64,000 nt of DNA, from assembly GCA_963737225.1 (NCBI GenBank), contig CAVTSA010000002.1:248001-312000 (forward strand), in the 5' to 3' direction. This document shows, one piece after another, positions 28,130-37,708 of the stretch. The notes under the pieces are model-generated. The model did no database searches and was not told the DNA's origin. It saw nothing but the letters and a program-made list of their open reading frames with translations. The DNA comes from CAVTSA01 sp963737225. GTDB lineage: Bacteria; Chloroflexota; Dormibacteria; Dormibacterales; Dormibacteraceae. The position numbers and the translations under genes are program-made. The stretch's first letter is position 1. Each line of letters begins with the position of its first letter.

Positions 28130-29430
28130 ACGGCTCAGGTCTCGCTACCCCGGGCGAGCAGTTCATCCCGTTCGGGCCGCCTCTTTACACTCCCCCGGAC
28201 CCGACGATCATTCGGATCCCGGTCGCCGGTCCGGCGCCCTTCAACACGCTCGCCGTGTTCACTCACCTCGCGTCCAATGCGTCTTTGTACAACAGCATCA
28301 ATATGCCTCTGGAGCAGTCGAAGCCCGACAACCGGTCCCAGATCACCCCGCTCCGGATCAACGGCTTCAAGAAGAACAGCAGCGAGCAGCAGCGGGTCGT
28401 GCATTCATGTGCCGTTACGGCATTTCGCGCGTCCCTCGGCGACGACAACGACGACTTTGTCTTGGCGGCCGACGATATCGGCCGCCCGAATCCTGCCGGC
28501 GGCTCTCCAGTCGAGATTGAGGGCTCTGGCGTTGACTCGGAAGGAAACTGGTCGATCAATCTGACCACGGTCTTGGGCACGGCGATCACGCGACAGCTCG
28601 CCGGCGACTTCGAGCTCCGATGTTGGGTGCTGTTCTTCGAGGCCGAGCCCCCCTCCCCGCTGTCGCCGGATGAGGAGATCATCCGGGAAAACGCGCTGAG
28701 CGCCGCACGACAGCTCTTGGCCTACAGCCGCTACATAGGTCTCGATGGTGCCGATCTCTGGAAGGCAGCGCAAGAACTAGAGGCGGTCGAACGGCAGCTC
28801 TCCGGGGCCGGCTACCCGGACCAGGCGTTGGAGGCGGCACAGCTCATCGTGAACGCGCTCCGCGCGTACACCCCGGGAACCGATGGCCAGCTCGACTATG
28901 TCATCTCGTTCGCCGAGGCTCGCCACAATCTCATCTTCCGGCTCGTCGAGGCCGGCCAGGCAACACAGGCGGCCGCGCTCGCGGGTGAGACGGTCGCCGG
29001 GTACCGCCAATACTCGAGCATGCCGGGCGCCGACATCTTTCGGTTGGATACCGATCTCACGGAGTTGAGCAAGGAGTTGACCGGAATCGCCGAGAAGCCG
29101 GCTGCGCTGGGCTGCGAACAGATCGATGTCGAGGCGCTTCGTTCGTTCGTCCCCCCGGTGGATCGCGAGCTTGACTATTCGATCCGTTTCGCCGAGGCGC
29201 GCCAGAATTTGATCGTCCGCTTCATTGACGTGGGGCAACTGGCCGCCGCGGCCGCGCTCGTCGATGAGACGCTGGCCGGCTATCAGCGATACGCGGCGCT
29301 CTCGGGCGCGGATTTGGTGAGGGTCTCGCGAGATTTGAGCGAGCTCGCGAGCGGTTTGGCGGCCGCCGGAGAGACGCAAGCCGCCAATGCGGTGATTCAA
29401 GTCCAGACTGAGATGTCCTTGCAAGGCTGA
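28126..29430 (+). CDS. Unknown two-part protein with C-terminal helical repeats, second of a coupled pair
   Basis: A 434-residue protein. N-terminal part (1-175) is beta-rich and Pro/Asn-rich, with no signal peptide. C-terminal part (185-434) is all helical. It contains a clear internal duplication: residues about 244-318 (LDYVISFAEARHNLIFRLVEAGQ, ETVAGYRQY, GADIFRLDTDLTELSKEL) against about 338-412 (LDYSIRFAEARQNLIVRFIDVGQ, ETLAGYQRY, GADLVRVSRDLSELASGL), and a third partial copy at about 190-226. This is a TPR-like repeat of period about 94. Start overlaps the upstream stop (ATGA). No family recognised; a scaffold or binding role is inferred from the repeats. Confidence 0.8.
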   Translation: MNGSGLATPGEQFIPFGPPLYTPPDPTIIRIPVAGPAPFNTLAVFTHLASNASLYNSINMPLEQSKPDNRSQITPLRINGFKKNSSEQQRVVHSCAVTAFRASLGDDNDDFVLAADDIGRPNPAGGSPVEIEGSGVDSEGNWSINLTTVLGTAITRQLAGDFELRCWVLFFEAEPPSPLSPDEEIIRENALSAARQLLAYSRYIGLDGADLWKAAQELEAVERQLSGAGYPDQALEAAQLIVNALRAYTPGTDGQLDYVISFAEARHNLIFRLVEAGQATQAAALAGETVAGYRQYSSMPGADIFRLDTDLTELSKELTGIAEKPAALGCEQIDVEALRSFVPPVDRELDYSIRFAEARQNLIVRFIDVGQLAAAAALVDETLAGYQRYAALSGADLVRVSRDLSELASGLAAAGETQAANAVIQVQTEMSLQG

Positions 29431-29656
29431 GCGGCTGCCTCACGCGGCGGGCCGCCGACGCCGCCGGCCCGTGGTCTCCGGGCGCGCAGCCATGCCGCGC
29501 TCGAAGATCCAGGCCCGCGGGGCCGAAGAGCCTCTCAGGAGACGGAGAACTAAACTCGGATTCCGACAGAGTGATCTTCCCGAAAGTCCGCGTGTACTGG
29601 GAATGGGTGGCGGCAGCCGCGCCGGAGGAACGGCGCGGTGGGCCGCGGGCGCGGTC

Positions 29657-30538
29657 GTGACTTCATTCGACCGAATTGTGGTGATCTTCAACCCGGCCAG
29701 TTCGGGACCCGCGGAGCAACTCGCCGAGGAACTGCGCAGTGACCTGGCCCGCCGGTTGCCCACCATGCCGGTGAGCCTGTTACGCACCCGACGAGCGGGC
29801 CATGCCCGCGAGCTGGCCCGGGACGCCGCCGCCACAGGTCGTCCACTGATCGTCTCGGTCAGCGGGGATGGCGGCTACAACGACGTCGTCGACGGGGTCA
29901 TGCAGAGCGGTAACACCGACGCTGTCTGCGCCGTGAGGGCCGCGGGCAACGCGAACGACCACCGTAGGGCGACCCGTCAGCGACCACTGGCCGAGGCGAT
30001 CGAAGCTGGTGAGATTCACCGGATCGACCTGCTCCGGCTGACCGTGGGCACCGGAGCAACGGCGCACACGCAGTACGCACACTCCTATATCGGGGTTGGC
30101 CTGACACCGGCCGTCGCTGAGGATCTGGAGAGAGAAGGAGGCGGCTCACTCCGCGAAATCGGGTCGGCGCTGCGCACGTTCGTTCGGTTTCGTCCCTTCA
30201 GAGTGGAATTGGAGGACGGCAGCCGGCCGCGCTTTGACAGCCTGCTCTTCGCGAACATCCACGTGATGGCCAAGTACGCCACCCTCAGCGAGAACGGGCG
30301 GCTGGATGACGGGCTGTTTGAGGTGATCGCGCTCCGGCATACTGCCAAGTGGCGACTCCTGGGCGTCGCACTTAAGGCCGCCACCCGCGGACTGGGACCG
30401 CAGCCGACCGCCAGCCGCTACACCTTCACCACGCTCAAACCGACCCCCCTCCAGCTGGATGGCGAGCTGCTCATGGTGGACGCGGCCACCCCGGTTCAGG
30501 TCGACATCGCCCCCGCCGCCTTGGCGACTGTCAGTTGA
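29657..30538 (+). CDS. Diacylglycerol kinase / YegS-like lipid kinase family
   Basis: A 293-residue protein of the DAGK/sphingosine-kinase fold, cytoplasmic or membrane-peripheral: RIVVIFNPASSGPAEQLAEEL at the start, SGDGGYNDVVDGVM (the GGDGTxNEVVNG nucleotide loop) near 70, then VRAAGNANDHRR in place of LPxGTGNDFAR, and the C-terminal PLQLDGELLMVDA matching the family's DGE motif. The glycine-rich loops deviate (GGDGT reads SGDGG; GTGND reads AAGNAND), so ATP binding may be altered. GTG 29657 chosen because the conserved domain begins there; weak ribosome site. Follows the unknown pair by 226 bases in the same direction. Confidence 0.85.
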   Translation: MTSFDRIVVIFNPASSGPAEQLAEELRSDLARRLPTMPVSLLRTRRAGHARELARDAAATGRPLIVSVSGDGGYNDVVDGVMQSGNTDAVCAVRAAGNANDHRRATRQRPLAEAIEAGEIHRIDLLRLTVGTGATAHTQYAHSYIGVGLTPAVAEDLEREGGGSLREIGSALRTFVRFRPFRVELEDGSRPRFDSLLFANIHVMAKYATLSENGRLDDGLFEVIALRHTAKWRLLGVALKAATRGLGPQPTASRYTFTTLKPTPLQLDGELLMVDAATPVQVDIAPAALATVS

Positions 30539-30591
30539 GCGCCGTGTCTCGGTTTGAGGTTTGTGAGCCGCTCGGGAAGGAACAGATACCC

Positions 30592-30633
30592 GGAGGGAAG
30601 GCTTTTTCGTTAGGCTTCGCAGCTTCCCCTCCG
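30592..30633. terminator. Possible bidirectional terminator
   Basis: Imperfect stem GGAGGGAAGGC (about 30592-30602) with GCTTCCCCTCC (about 30622-30632), loop beginning TTTTT. It lies between the lipid kinase stop (30538, plus) and the acyl-CoA dehydrogenase remnant (30666, minus), where convergent termination is expected. Confidence 0.45.
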
Positions 30634-30665
30634 ATGGGGCTTGTGGGCGCCCTCGCCCTGACGCC

Positions 30666-31161
30666 CTACAACGCGTAGAACGGCCACTCGATCGGCGCAC
30701 CGAGAAAATACTGGCCTCCCGACTCGTGCCATACCGCCGAGACGTAGGCGTGTTGCTCAATCGTATGTACATCGCGGAAGTAACGCTGGAACCGGTGCTC
30801 ATCGCGGATCCCGGTTGTCCCGGCCACCTTGTGCACGAGGTCCACCACCCTCACCGCCGCCGCCACTGCGTAGGTGGCGGCAAGCTGGAGCTTCATCTTG
30901 CCGGTTCCACGCGGCTGCGCTGTCGACGCGAGAGACTTCCGCGATTACCTGGAACGCCGTCATCGGGTCAACCTCGAGCCCGCCAAAAGCCCTTGGACGC
31001 CAAAGTCGGTACAGCCCCCTTGCCCGCATCGCGTCGACGACGGCATCGGGAAGCCGACGTTCTCGTTCGGCATCCTCGGCGTGCGCGCGAAGGACCGGCT
31101 CGATCTGATGGACCGTATCAAGCAATGACGAGACAGATGGACTGGCATCAAGCGCTGACAT
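30666..31161 (-). pseudogene. Acyl-CoA dehydrogenase / flavin monooxygenase remnant with internal deletion
   Basis: Two ends of one gene fused. The first part (start ATG 31161 behind GGAGGTGG) reads an N-terminal acyl-CoA-dehydrogenase domain: VLRAHAEDAERERRLPDAVVDAMRARGLYRLWRPRAFGG. After AAAWN at about 30909 the frame jumps to KLQLAATYAVAAAVRVVDLVHKVAGTTGIRDEHRFQRYFRDVHTIEQHAYVS, the C-terminal type 2 dehydrogenase domain, ending at 30666. About 230 middle residues are missing and the junction is out of frame, so it is dead. The family includes HsaA/HpaB-type flavin monooxygenases. It lies just left of the first tRNA remnant, probably part of the accreted islands. Confidence 0.85.
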
Positions 31162-31396
31162 GTTCACCACCTCCGGTGGCCGCCCGTCATCGCCGAAGAC
31201 TGCCGGCAATGCACGCCAGGACCACCTCGACCTTCGGGACGGTACGCGCCGAGGCAGCTCCTGGCCATCGGGGAAATCCCTACGCTTTGGGCCGTAACGG
31301 CCGACGGAGCGATATCAGCCAAGCCCACTCCAACCTCGGGCTTGGGACGATGAAGTCCGCCCCCTCGGCCGGGGCGGTCAGGCCCAAGGGCGCATG

Positions 31397-31453
31397 GTGG
31401 TCGGGGAGCCGCGATTCGAACCCGGGGCGCCTTGAGCCCCAGCCAATATGGCC
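31397..31453 (-). repeat. Decayed 3' end of tRNA-Pro (old attachment site)
   Basis: On the minus strand this matches the 3' half of the tRNA-Pro gene at 40870 imperfectly (TTCGAATC, GGCTCCCCGACCA and CTGGGG loop kept; several changes in stems). Bases beyond the tRNA-matching part resemble those beside the exact copy at 33163, including AATTC and CACTTGACCGC further on. This suggests an older integration event. Confidence 0.72.
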
Positions 31454-31547
31454 AGCCGGTTGAACTCAGCCCAATTCAGTCAGAACCGGTGCCGTCGGTT
31501 CAGCACACTTGACCGCCAACCGACGCCGCGGATCGCGTCAGCAATCG

Positions 31548-32757
31548 TCATCGGTTGGTTTCCTCCGCAAGGGCCGGCGCCACGGCCTGGAGCACGTCGT
31601 CGGCGTACTGGGCGCGCGTGACGTAGGAGGCATCCAGCTCCTGGATCGACGAGACACCCAGCAGCCCGAGCACCATATCCATCTCTCGTTCGAGCACCTG
31701 GATGACGGCCTCGACCCCCGGCGTGCCACCGTACGAAAGCCCGAAGACCCAGGCGCGCCCGATCATGCAGGCTTTCGCGCCAAGACAGATGGCCTTGATG
31801 ATGTCGCTTCCCCGGCGCACCCCGCCGTCGAGGACGAGGTCCACTCGATCGCCTACCGCGGAGACCAGCGCCGGAAGCTGTTCGAGACCGGTCTGCAGGC
31901 CGTCGAGCTGCCGCCCTCCATGATTACCCGACGAAGAGCACGTTGACTCCGGCATCAGCGAGCCGCCGTGCGTCCTCCGGGCCGAAGGCCCCCTTTAGCG
32001 CAAGCTGGCCCTCCCACTTGCTCCGGATCCAATCCAGGTCATCCCACGAGAACTTCGGGTTGATGCGGTTGATAACGCCCCGGGCCGAGCCGGCGGACTG
32101 GCTGATGAAGGTCCGCAGCGAAGGGGCCTCGGGCTGAAAGTTCTTCAGCGTGCCGCGACGGTGCTGCAGTGCCTGGAGCACCCAGGCCGGGCGGGTGGCG
32201 TAGTCGAAGAAGTTCGCGGTCAGCCTCGGCGGCGCGGTCCATCCATTCACCCAATCGCGCTCGCGGTTGCTGGGGACCGTGGTGTCAATCGTCACGCAGA
32301 GACCGCCATACCCTGCCGCAGCGGCGCGCTCGATCAGCTGACCGTAGAGCGCACGCTCGCCCCAGGGGAACATGTCGAACCACCTGCGCGAGCCGGGCGC
32401 GGCATCGGCCACCTCCTCAAGCGCGTAGGTGGCGTGGCCGGACACGACCGCCAGAAGACTCTGCCGGGCCGCTACCGTCGCCGCCGCCCGCTCCCCATCT
32501 GGATGCACCAGACCCACCAGGCCGGTCGGGGCGAAGATGATCGGCAGGCGCAACCGGACGCCGGCGACCTCACAGGAGAGGCTGCGGTCCGAGACGTCGG
32601 TCAGAATTCGCGGCGCGAATCGCAGGAGTTCGAACTGACGGCGGTTGGCCCGCTCGGTCACCTCGTCTTCCGCGCCGCCGTCAACGAAGTCGAACAGTGG
32701 CTTCGGCAGACGCCGTCTCGCAGCCCTCCGAAACCCCTCGACGTTCACCGGTACCAT
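31548..32757 (-). pseudogene. FMN-dependent alpha-hydroxy acid dehydrogenase (LldD/glycolate oxidase type), frameshifted
   Basis: Gene of about 400 residues. First segment from ATG 32757: PKPLFDFVDGGAEDEVT, IIFAPTGLVGLVHPDGE, TIDTTVPSNRERDWVNGW and WEGQLALKGAFGPEDARRL, all typical. The frame breaks after VNVLFVG at about 31932 where GGG precedes TAATCATGG; the continuation NHGGRQLDG, LDGGVRRGSDIIKAICLGAKACMIGRAW is the FMN and active-site region in the next frame, ending at 31548. Such enzymes oxidise L-lactate, glycolate or mandelate using FMN. The frameshift may be an error, but the surrounding islands are full of genuinely broken genes, so I call it a probable pseudogene. Confidence 0.78.
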
Positions 32758-33505
32758 CGCGCTCCCTCCCCTCAGTTCCCGTTGAAGTCGGCCGCAGTCC
32801 CGGGAAGGATCGCGCCCCGGGCCTCGTCGTCCTCACCCGGCAGACGCGCCCAGACTCTCGTCCAGCACGTCAACGACCTCCGGTGGCGGGCGGCCGACGT
32901 GCAGGTCGGCCAAGCGCTAACTCTAGGGGGCTTGGGGTGGCATCAAGCAGCAGACCTGGTGGAGCCCCGCGGGTCGGCGCCAAACACGATCACGTCTTCC
33001 AGGCCGAGCCCGACGGTGGGCACGCCGCAAGCACCGCGCCGGACTGCGCTGTAGGCCCTTTGGCACCCGCATTTCCGACTCAGACTTCCAACGCCCCTCC
33101 GAGGACTCGCAAATCGGAAGCCAAAGGGTCTCCAACGAGTTCCAACGGACCCCGAAGGGGGTGCGTGGTCGGGGAGCCGGGATTCGAACCCGGGGCCCCT
33201 TGACCCCCAGTCAATTTGGCCTGCCAATTGAACTCGAGTCAATTCAAGCAGAAACGACGGCGTCCCCGTAACCCACTTGACCGCGCAAGGCCAACACAGC
33301 TTCGCCACACGAACGCTTGCTCCCACCCCCAGGTCCTGGGCATCGGCTTAGATTTGCCCTCGACCTGATGCAACTTGTTGGTGCTCAAGCGCCTCCGGAA
33401 GGTGCAGACGTCGACAGTGTCGGAAATTCAACGGGCCCGCGATACTCGGCCGTCCCGGCCACCACGGACATGGTCCGCGATACCCCGGAGGCGCTCCACG
33501 CCGAC
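32758..33505. other. Gene-free region around the exact tRNA-Pro copy
   Basis: About 750 bases upstream of the hydroxy-acid oxidase remnant. Holds the 52-bp tRNA-Pro duplicate (33163-33214), an inverted repeat AATTGA-ACTCGAG-TCAATT just to its right (about 33226-33244), and otherwise no recognisable gene on either strand. Confidence 0.5.
33163..33214 (-). repeat. Exact 52-bp duplicate of the tRNA-Pro 3' end (attachment site)
   Basis: Identical over 52 bases to 40867-40918, the 3' half of the intact tRNA-Pro gene plus CCA and a few flanking bases, in the same orientation. Its right side, where the tRNA 5' half should be, has a different D-arm-like sequence. This is what a tRNA-targeting integrative element leaves at its distal end, so it marks the left boundary of an island running to the tRNA. 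Confidence 0.9.
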
Positions 33506-35280
33506 TCAGTTGACTGTTGGTCGGCAGCTGGTGACTTCGATCCAGCTTTCACCGCCGAAGTGGAGCGTGTTGCGGCTCAGGTAGGGCGGAACGGGAAGGT
33601 CGAACTGAGCGTACCCCTCGCTCGGGTCTTTGCGGAGCAGGTCGGTGCGGCTGCCGATATCCAGACGCAACGTCTCGCCCGCATGCAGGAGAACCGGGCC
33701 TGGCGTCAGGCTGAAACGAAGCACCACCGGCTCACCGGGGACCAGGGGCTCGCGGCGCTCAGAATCGATCGCGATCTCGATGGAGGTACTGCGGTCAGTG
33801 TCCTCGTTGCGCTCGATCGGGCGGATGACGCCGAGGGACAGCTTGTGGGCGTCGCCGTCGGCGTCCATGCGAGAGAGGCGCGCGATGACATAGGAGTCGA
33901 TCTCATTGCAGCTGAAGCTCAGGCGCGCTGTGACCGGTCCCGCGAGTTTGAGGTCTTCGATGACGGGCAGGTCGAAGGTGAGGATCTGATTGCCCAGTTT
34001 CTCGAGTCCCGGCAGAACCGGCACTCCGAAGGGAACGGCAGCCCACCGGTTCGAGGCCGGCGCGGTGGGCTCGCCGGTCAGGTGATGGGTGGCGCTGTCC
34101 GCGCCAGCGAGCCGAGGTAGAGCCGTTTCACCTCGCCGTCTGTGGGTGGGAACGTGTCCGCGGCTGAGAACTGATCGGCGCCGTCGGTCCAGTAGCGCAC
34201 ATGCGGTTGCTCGGTGTAGCCGTTTTCGACCCCCCGCAGCACGTGGTCGAAAAAAGCCAACGCCTCACCCTGCCACGCGTACACCGGCAGGTCGTACATC
34301 GGCGGGCCAAGGATCAGCCACCGCTTCTCGGCGGGGGTACCCGCATTTTCGAAGAGGTCATAGGCGCCGAACTGGTGCAGGTTCAGGTAGCCAAGGTTCT
34401 GCACCACCGCGAAGGGCACCTCGATGTTGCCGAGCATGCCCGTCGAACCCTCGGGAATGCTGGCCTGAGACCGAGTCTTCTCGTCGAAGATCCAGTGTGC
34501 GTAGATCTCACGTATGTCCTCGACGGGCATGGCGCTCATGAATGTGGAGAACATCTTGTCCACGTTCATGTGCATCGTCTTCTCCAGCAGCGGGTGTAGG
34601 GGCCCGTTCGTGAGGTGGCTCAGTACCGCTCGTCGGCCAGGCGACAGGCGCTGCTCGTAGCGGTGTTCGGTGAAGTTGGCGCCCATCCAGATGTTCAAGA
34701 AGAAGCTGTTTGGCACCCCTCCAAACTGGACGAATATGGCGGATGAAGTCGGTGCACATCTCGTTCGCGAAGAATGCCTTCAATGCTGGCGGTCGGCGCA
34801 CCGCGACCAGCGGCTGCGTCATGCCGTAATACGAGGTGCCGAACAACACGACTTCGCCGTTGCACCACGGCTGTTCGGCAGCCCAGGCGATCACCGCCTC
34901 GTGGTCATCGACATCTGCTGCGCCCCAGAACATCCCCTGCTTCCCTGTCGAGCGACCCATCCCACGGCGCTCGACGATCACGGGACAATAGCCGCGGTCG
35001 GTGAAGACCGGCGGAGAACCGATCTCATTCGAACCACTGGGCACTCCCGCGGTGTGGGTTTCGGTGCTATACCCACCAAAGGACACCACAGCCGGGTAAC
35101 GTCCAGGCGCTCTAGGAGTGTAGACATCCGCGTTCAGCACGGCGCCGTCAGACACCGGGACTCGCTGGCCGGCAAGTACATGGTTACCCAGGCCGTGCAT
35201 GGCGAACGTTCGCGGCTCCCAGCCCGCGTACTGAAGGCCGCTGGTGGAGCCTTGAGCGGAATGCCGGCGTGTTCGGACAT
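33506..35280 (-). pseudogene. CocE/NonD-type alpha/beta hydrolase (X-Pro dipeptidyl-peptidase family), multiply frameshifted
   Basis: One gene read through at least three frames. Start ATG 35280 behind GGAAAGGAAGGAACC. After about 35250 the family sequence continues as EPRTFAMHGLGNHVL, VLNADVYTPRAPGRYPAVVSFGGYSTE, MGRSTGKQGMFWGAADVDDHE and the nucleophile elbow GTSYYGM (Ser). A second jump near 34735 gives FFLNIWMGANF and LGNIEVPFAVVQNLGY; after the stop at 34078 a third segment (34024-33506) is the C-terminal beta-sandwich: LAGPVTARLSFSC, LVPGEPVVLRFSLTPGPVLLHAGETLRLDIGS. Known members hydrolyse esters or acyl compounds such as cocaine. It is in the tRNA-Pro island; number of breaks suggests genuine decay. 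Confidence 0.82.
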
Positions 35281-35330
35281 GGTTCCTTCCTTTCCGTTGC
35301 CGAACCGGCAACGCGGTCTCCAAACGATTC

Positions 35331-35542
35331 CAGGTATCGACCAGGTTTGCCACCGCCGTTGCGTCGCGCACGTCGACGGGAACGAACGCTAGGCGCTCGT
35401 GATCGGAGAACGATGCCCGCTCCCGGAGCATATGCCCGAGGACGACACGCGCTCCGGCGCCATGAAACCGCCGGGCAATGCCGAGGCCGATGCCCGACGC
35501 GGCCCCGGTAACCACCGCGACCTGCCCATCAAGACTCGTCAT
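35331..35542 (-). pseudogene. Truncated short-chain dehydrogenase N-terminus
   Basis: About 70 residues from ATG 35542: MTSLDGQVAVVTGAASGIGLG, with the TGxxxGIG NAD(P) loop, then VPVDVRDATAVANLVDTW. The rest of the SDR fold (Tyr-x3-Lys and substrate part) is absent; sequence joins the CocE-type hydrolase start region. So only the N-terminal nucleotide-binding quarter remains. Confidence 0.8.
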
Positions 35543-35899
35543 CGCTTCCAATCCTCGCACTCGGGGTGGCGAAGACGGCCCAGGTTCATCGAGGGAGATG
35601 CTCCCACGTTGCTGCCATTCCCACAACCGCCCATTGAACCGCCCCGGGTTTCGTAGAGACTTCGAGTTCCGCACGGGCCCGGCAGCTGAGTGAGGACGCG
35701 GTCGGCCGGAACATCCCCGCAGAGACACTCGCCCGGCCCTTCGACGCCAGTTTTGACGCCAGTTGGCCCCGCTTCACCCGACTCTGAACGACCGAGGGCG
35801 ACCGTCGCGAAATATCGCACCTCCACCCACACGGACGGAAAGCAAGACTCTTGACCCCAAGATCGAGGTGGCAATTGTTAGGTTCGGATGATGTTCTAG
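35543..35899. other. No gene recognised
   Basis: About 360 bases between the SDR remnant start and the methyltransferase stop. Contains a short direct repeat GACGCCAGTT (about 35737 and 35752). Open frames lack starts and recognisable products. Confidence 0.4.
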
Positions 35900-36463
35900 T
35901 TAGGGTTTTCGGCGGACGACTATATAAGCATTGACGCTCGCCAAAAACGTGCCGTCACCGTCAGAATCCCGCAGTTCATCGAGCCATTGAGCCGCCCGCG
36001 AAGCGGGAACTCTGTTATCGTCAACTGCCTCCCGCGCCGACCTGGTCAGCTCCATGATCTGATCCGCCATCGGAAAACTTGTGAGGAAGGCGACGACGCC
36101 GCGGACTTCGACTTGCACCAAGCCGGCCTTAATGAACATCGCGCGAAGCTGCCGGCCCATCCAACGGTTCCTGGCGTAGCGAGACCGAAGGATCTCCTCA
36201 GTGGCATTCCGGTCACCCGAGTCAACGACCAAGGTGCCGTAGTCAGGGTCGGCGACTACGATTCTGCCGCCCGGACGAGTGACCCGCACGAGCTCTTGTA
36301 CCGCACGCACCGGATCCTCGAGATGCTGGAAAACGCGATCCGCTCGGGCACCGTCAAAGTAGTCTGTCGGAAAGTCCAGTTCGTGGGCGTCGCCCAACCG
36401 GAACTCGACGGGAGCAGTCGACCCTGCACTCCGCTTCTTTGCCTCGGCTACGGCCGCCTCACT
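35900..36463 (-). pseudogene. SAM-dependent methyltransferase, C-terminal part (interrupted by IS elements)
   Basis: Residues about 46-232 of a class I methyltransferase: SEAAVAEAKKRSAG, VEFRLGDAHELDFPTDYFDGARADRVFQHLEDPVRAVQELVRVTRPGGRIVVADPDYGTL (motifs II-III region and post-I), then a helical C-terminus. The N-terminal 45 codons are at 38999-39133. Removing 36464-38998, including one copy of the TA target, joins GTG GAC CTA to AGT GAG and restores one 232-residue frame. So the gene was intact before insertion. Confidence 0.88.
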
Positions 36464-36465
36464 TA

Positions 36466-37708
36466 GTGCTCTAGGTCTGAATTTCGGTGATGTATTCACG
36501 CCGCCAGACCAACGCGAGGTAGGGCAAGGCGGCTGAGGAGCCGCCGGAGGTCGGTACGTGTGAACTTCCACTCGAACGGCTTGGCCATCACCTCGTACCC
36601 CGCTTGGAAGGCGAGGATGTCAGCGGCCAGCATGTCCAGCGATTCCACGTCGGCTGGCGTGGTGATCCTGCGCTGCGCGATCGAGAAGTAGATCTCGATC
36701 TGGTTGAGCCAACTGCCATGGATCGGGAGGTGGACCGGCAGCAGGTTTGGGAAGGCCCCGGTCAGGCGTTCGACCGAAGGCTCGCCGCGATGCGAGCTAC
36801 CGTTGTCGAGGACCCAGAAGACGGTCCGTGCGGACCGGTACGGCTCTTGGAGCATGACTTGGTCGACCAGGCGGCCGAAGGGCTCGATGCCGGTCTTGCG
36901 CTCCAGGCGACCGAACAGCTTGGCCCGATGGACATCCCAGGCCGCCAGGTAGGCCCAGGCGCCGCAGCGCTGGTACTCGTGCTCGACCCGCATCGGGCGG
37001 GCGGGAGCGGGCGGGGCAGTGGGATGACAGCGGCGGCGGGCCTGCATGGAGGTCTTCTCGTCGGCTGAGATCACGTACTCGTCGGGTAGCAGATTGCGGC
37101 CCTCGAACTGACGCGCATAGAGGTCGAGCACCCGGCCGGCCTTGGCCTCGAAGTCGGGATCGCGCGGGAAGATCCACGAACGGTGGGTCCAGGGTTTGAT
37201 CGCGTCCTCGTTCAGCCAGCGCCAGATGGTGGCTCCGGAGATGCTGGCCACGAGTCCACGGCTGACCACCTCGGCCTGGATGTCGGGCACCTGGAGGCGG
37301 GAGAAGGGCAGGCCGAGCCGGCTCGGCAGCTCACAGGCGATGGCCTTGACGGCGACCACCACCTCTGGGGGGAAAACCGGGGTCCGTCCGGTCCGAGAGC
37401 GCTCCTCCAGCCCGGCGAGGCGTTCTTCGAAGAAGCGTTTGCGCCACTTGGACACGATCTGGAAGGGCAGATCGAGGCGGCTGGCGATGGCCTTGTTCTC
37501 AAGGCCGGCCGCGGCCATAAGCACGATCTTGGCTCTGACGACTTCCCGATACGGCGACGTATACCGCCTGCTCCTTGCCTCCAGTTCCCTCCGCTCGGCG
37601 GGCGAGAGTTCGATGACGAATGGAGATCTTCTCGGCACCTGTTCCTCCCTTTGGTGGATAAGGAACAAGGTAACTTATTTCATCATCGTATTTATGACGG
37701 GAAGCACT
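36466..37708 (-). mobile_element. IS630-family insertion sequence, copy 1
   Basis: About 1.24 kb flanked by TA (36464-36465 and 37709-37710). Imperfect terminal inverted repeats: left end AGTGCTCTAGGTCTGAATTTCGG, right end (reverse complement) AGTGCTTCCCGTCATAAATACG. Carries one transposase gene. It lies against an ISAzo13-type element, and both interrupt the methyltransferase gene. Confidence 0.82.
36496..37668 (-). CDS. IS630-family transposase
   Basis: A 390-residue DDE transposase. N-terminal helix-turn-helix (NKAIASRLDLPFQIVSKWRKRFFEE), then Winged-helix-like segment, and the catalytic core with DE in ISADEKTSMQ, D in WVLDNGSSHRG and E in GSWLNQIEIYFS. It is full-length and undamaged, so the element may still be active. 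Start ATG 37668 has weak ribosome signals, as usual for IS transposases. Confidence 0.95.
   Translation of the reverse strand: MFLIHQREEQVPRRSPFVIELSPAERRELEARSRRYTSPYREVVRAKIVLMAAAGLENKAIASRLDLPFQIVSKWRKRFFEERLAGLEERSRTGRTPVFPPEVVVAVKAIACELPSRLGLPFSRLQVPDIQAEVVSRGLVASISGATIWRWLNEDAIKPWTHRSWIFPRDPDFEAKAGRVLDLYARQFEGRNLLPDEYVISADEKTSMQARRRCHPTAPPAPARPMRVEHEYQRCGAWAYLAAWDVHRAKLFGRLERKTGIEPFGRLVDQVMLQEPYRSARTVFWVLDNGSSHRGEPSVERLTGAFPNLLPVHLPIHGSWLNQIEIYFSIAQRRITTPADVESLDMLAADILAFQAGYEVMAKPFEWKFTRTDLRRLLSRLALPRVGLAA

Noticed and set aside
33163..33240. Second tRNA-Pro gene at 33163
   Set aside because: Only the 3' half matches the intact gene. The acceptor 5' strand is missing and the D-arm does not pair, so it is an attachment-site remnant. 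The same applies to 31397.
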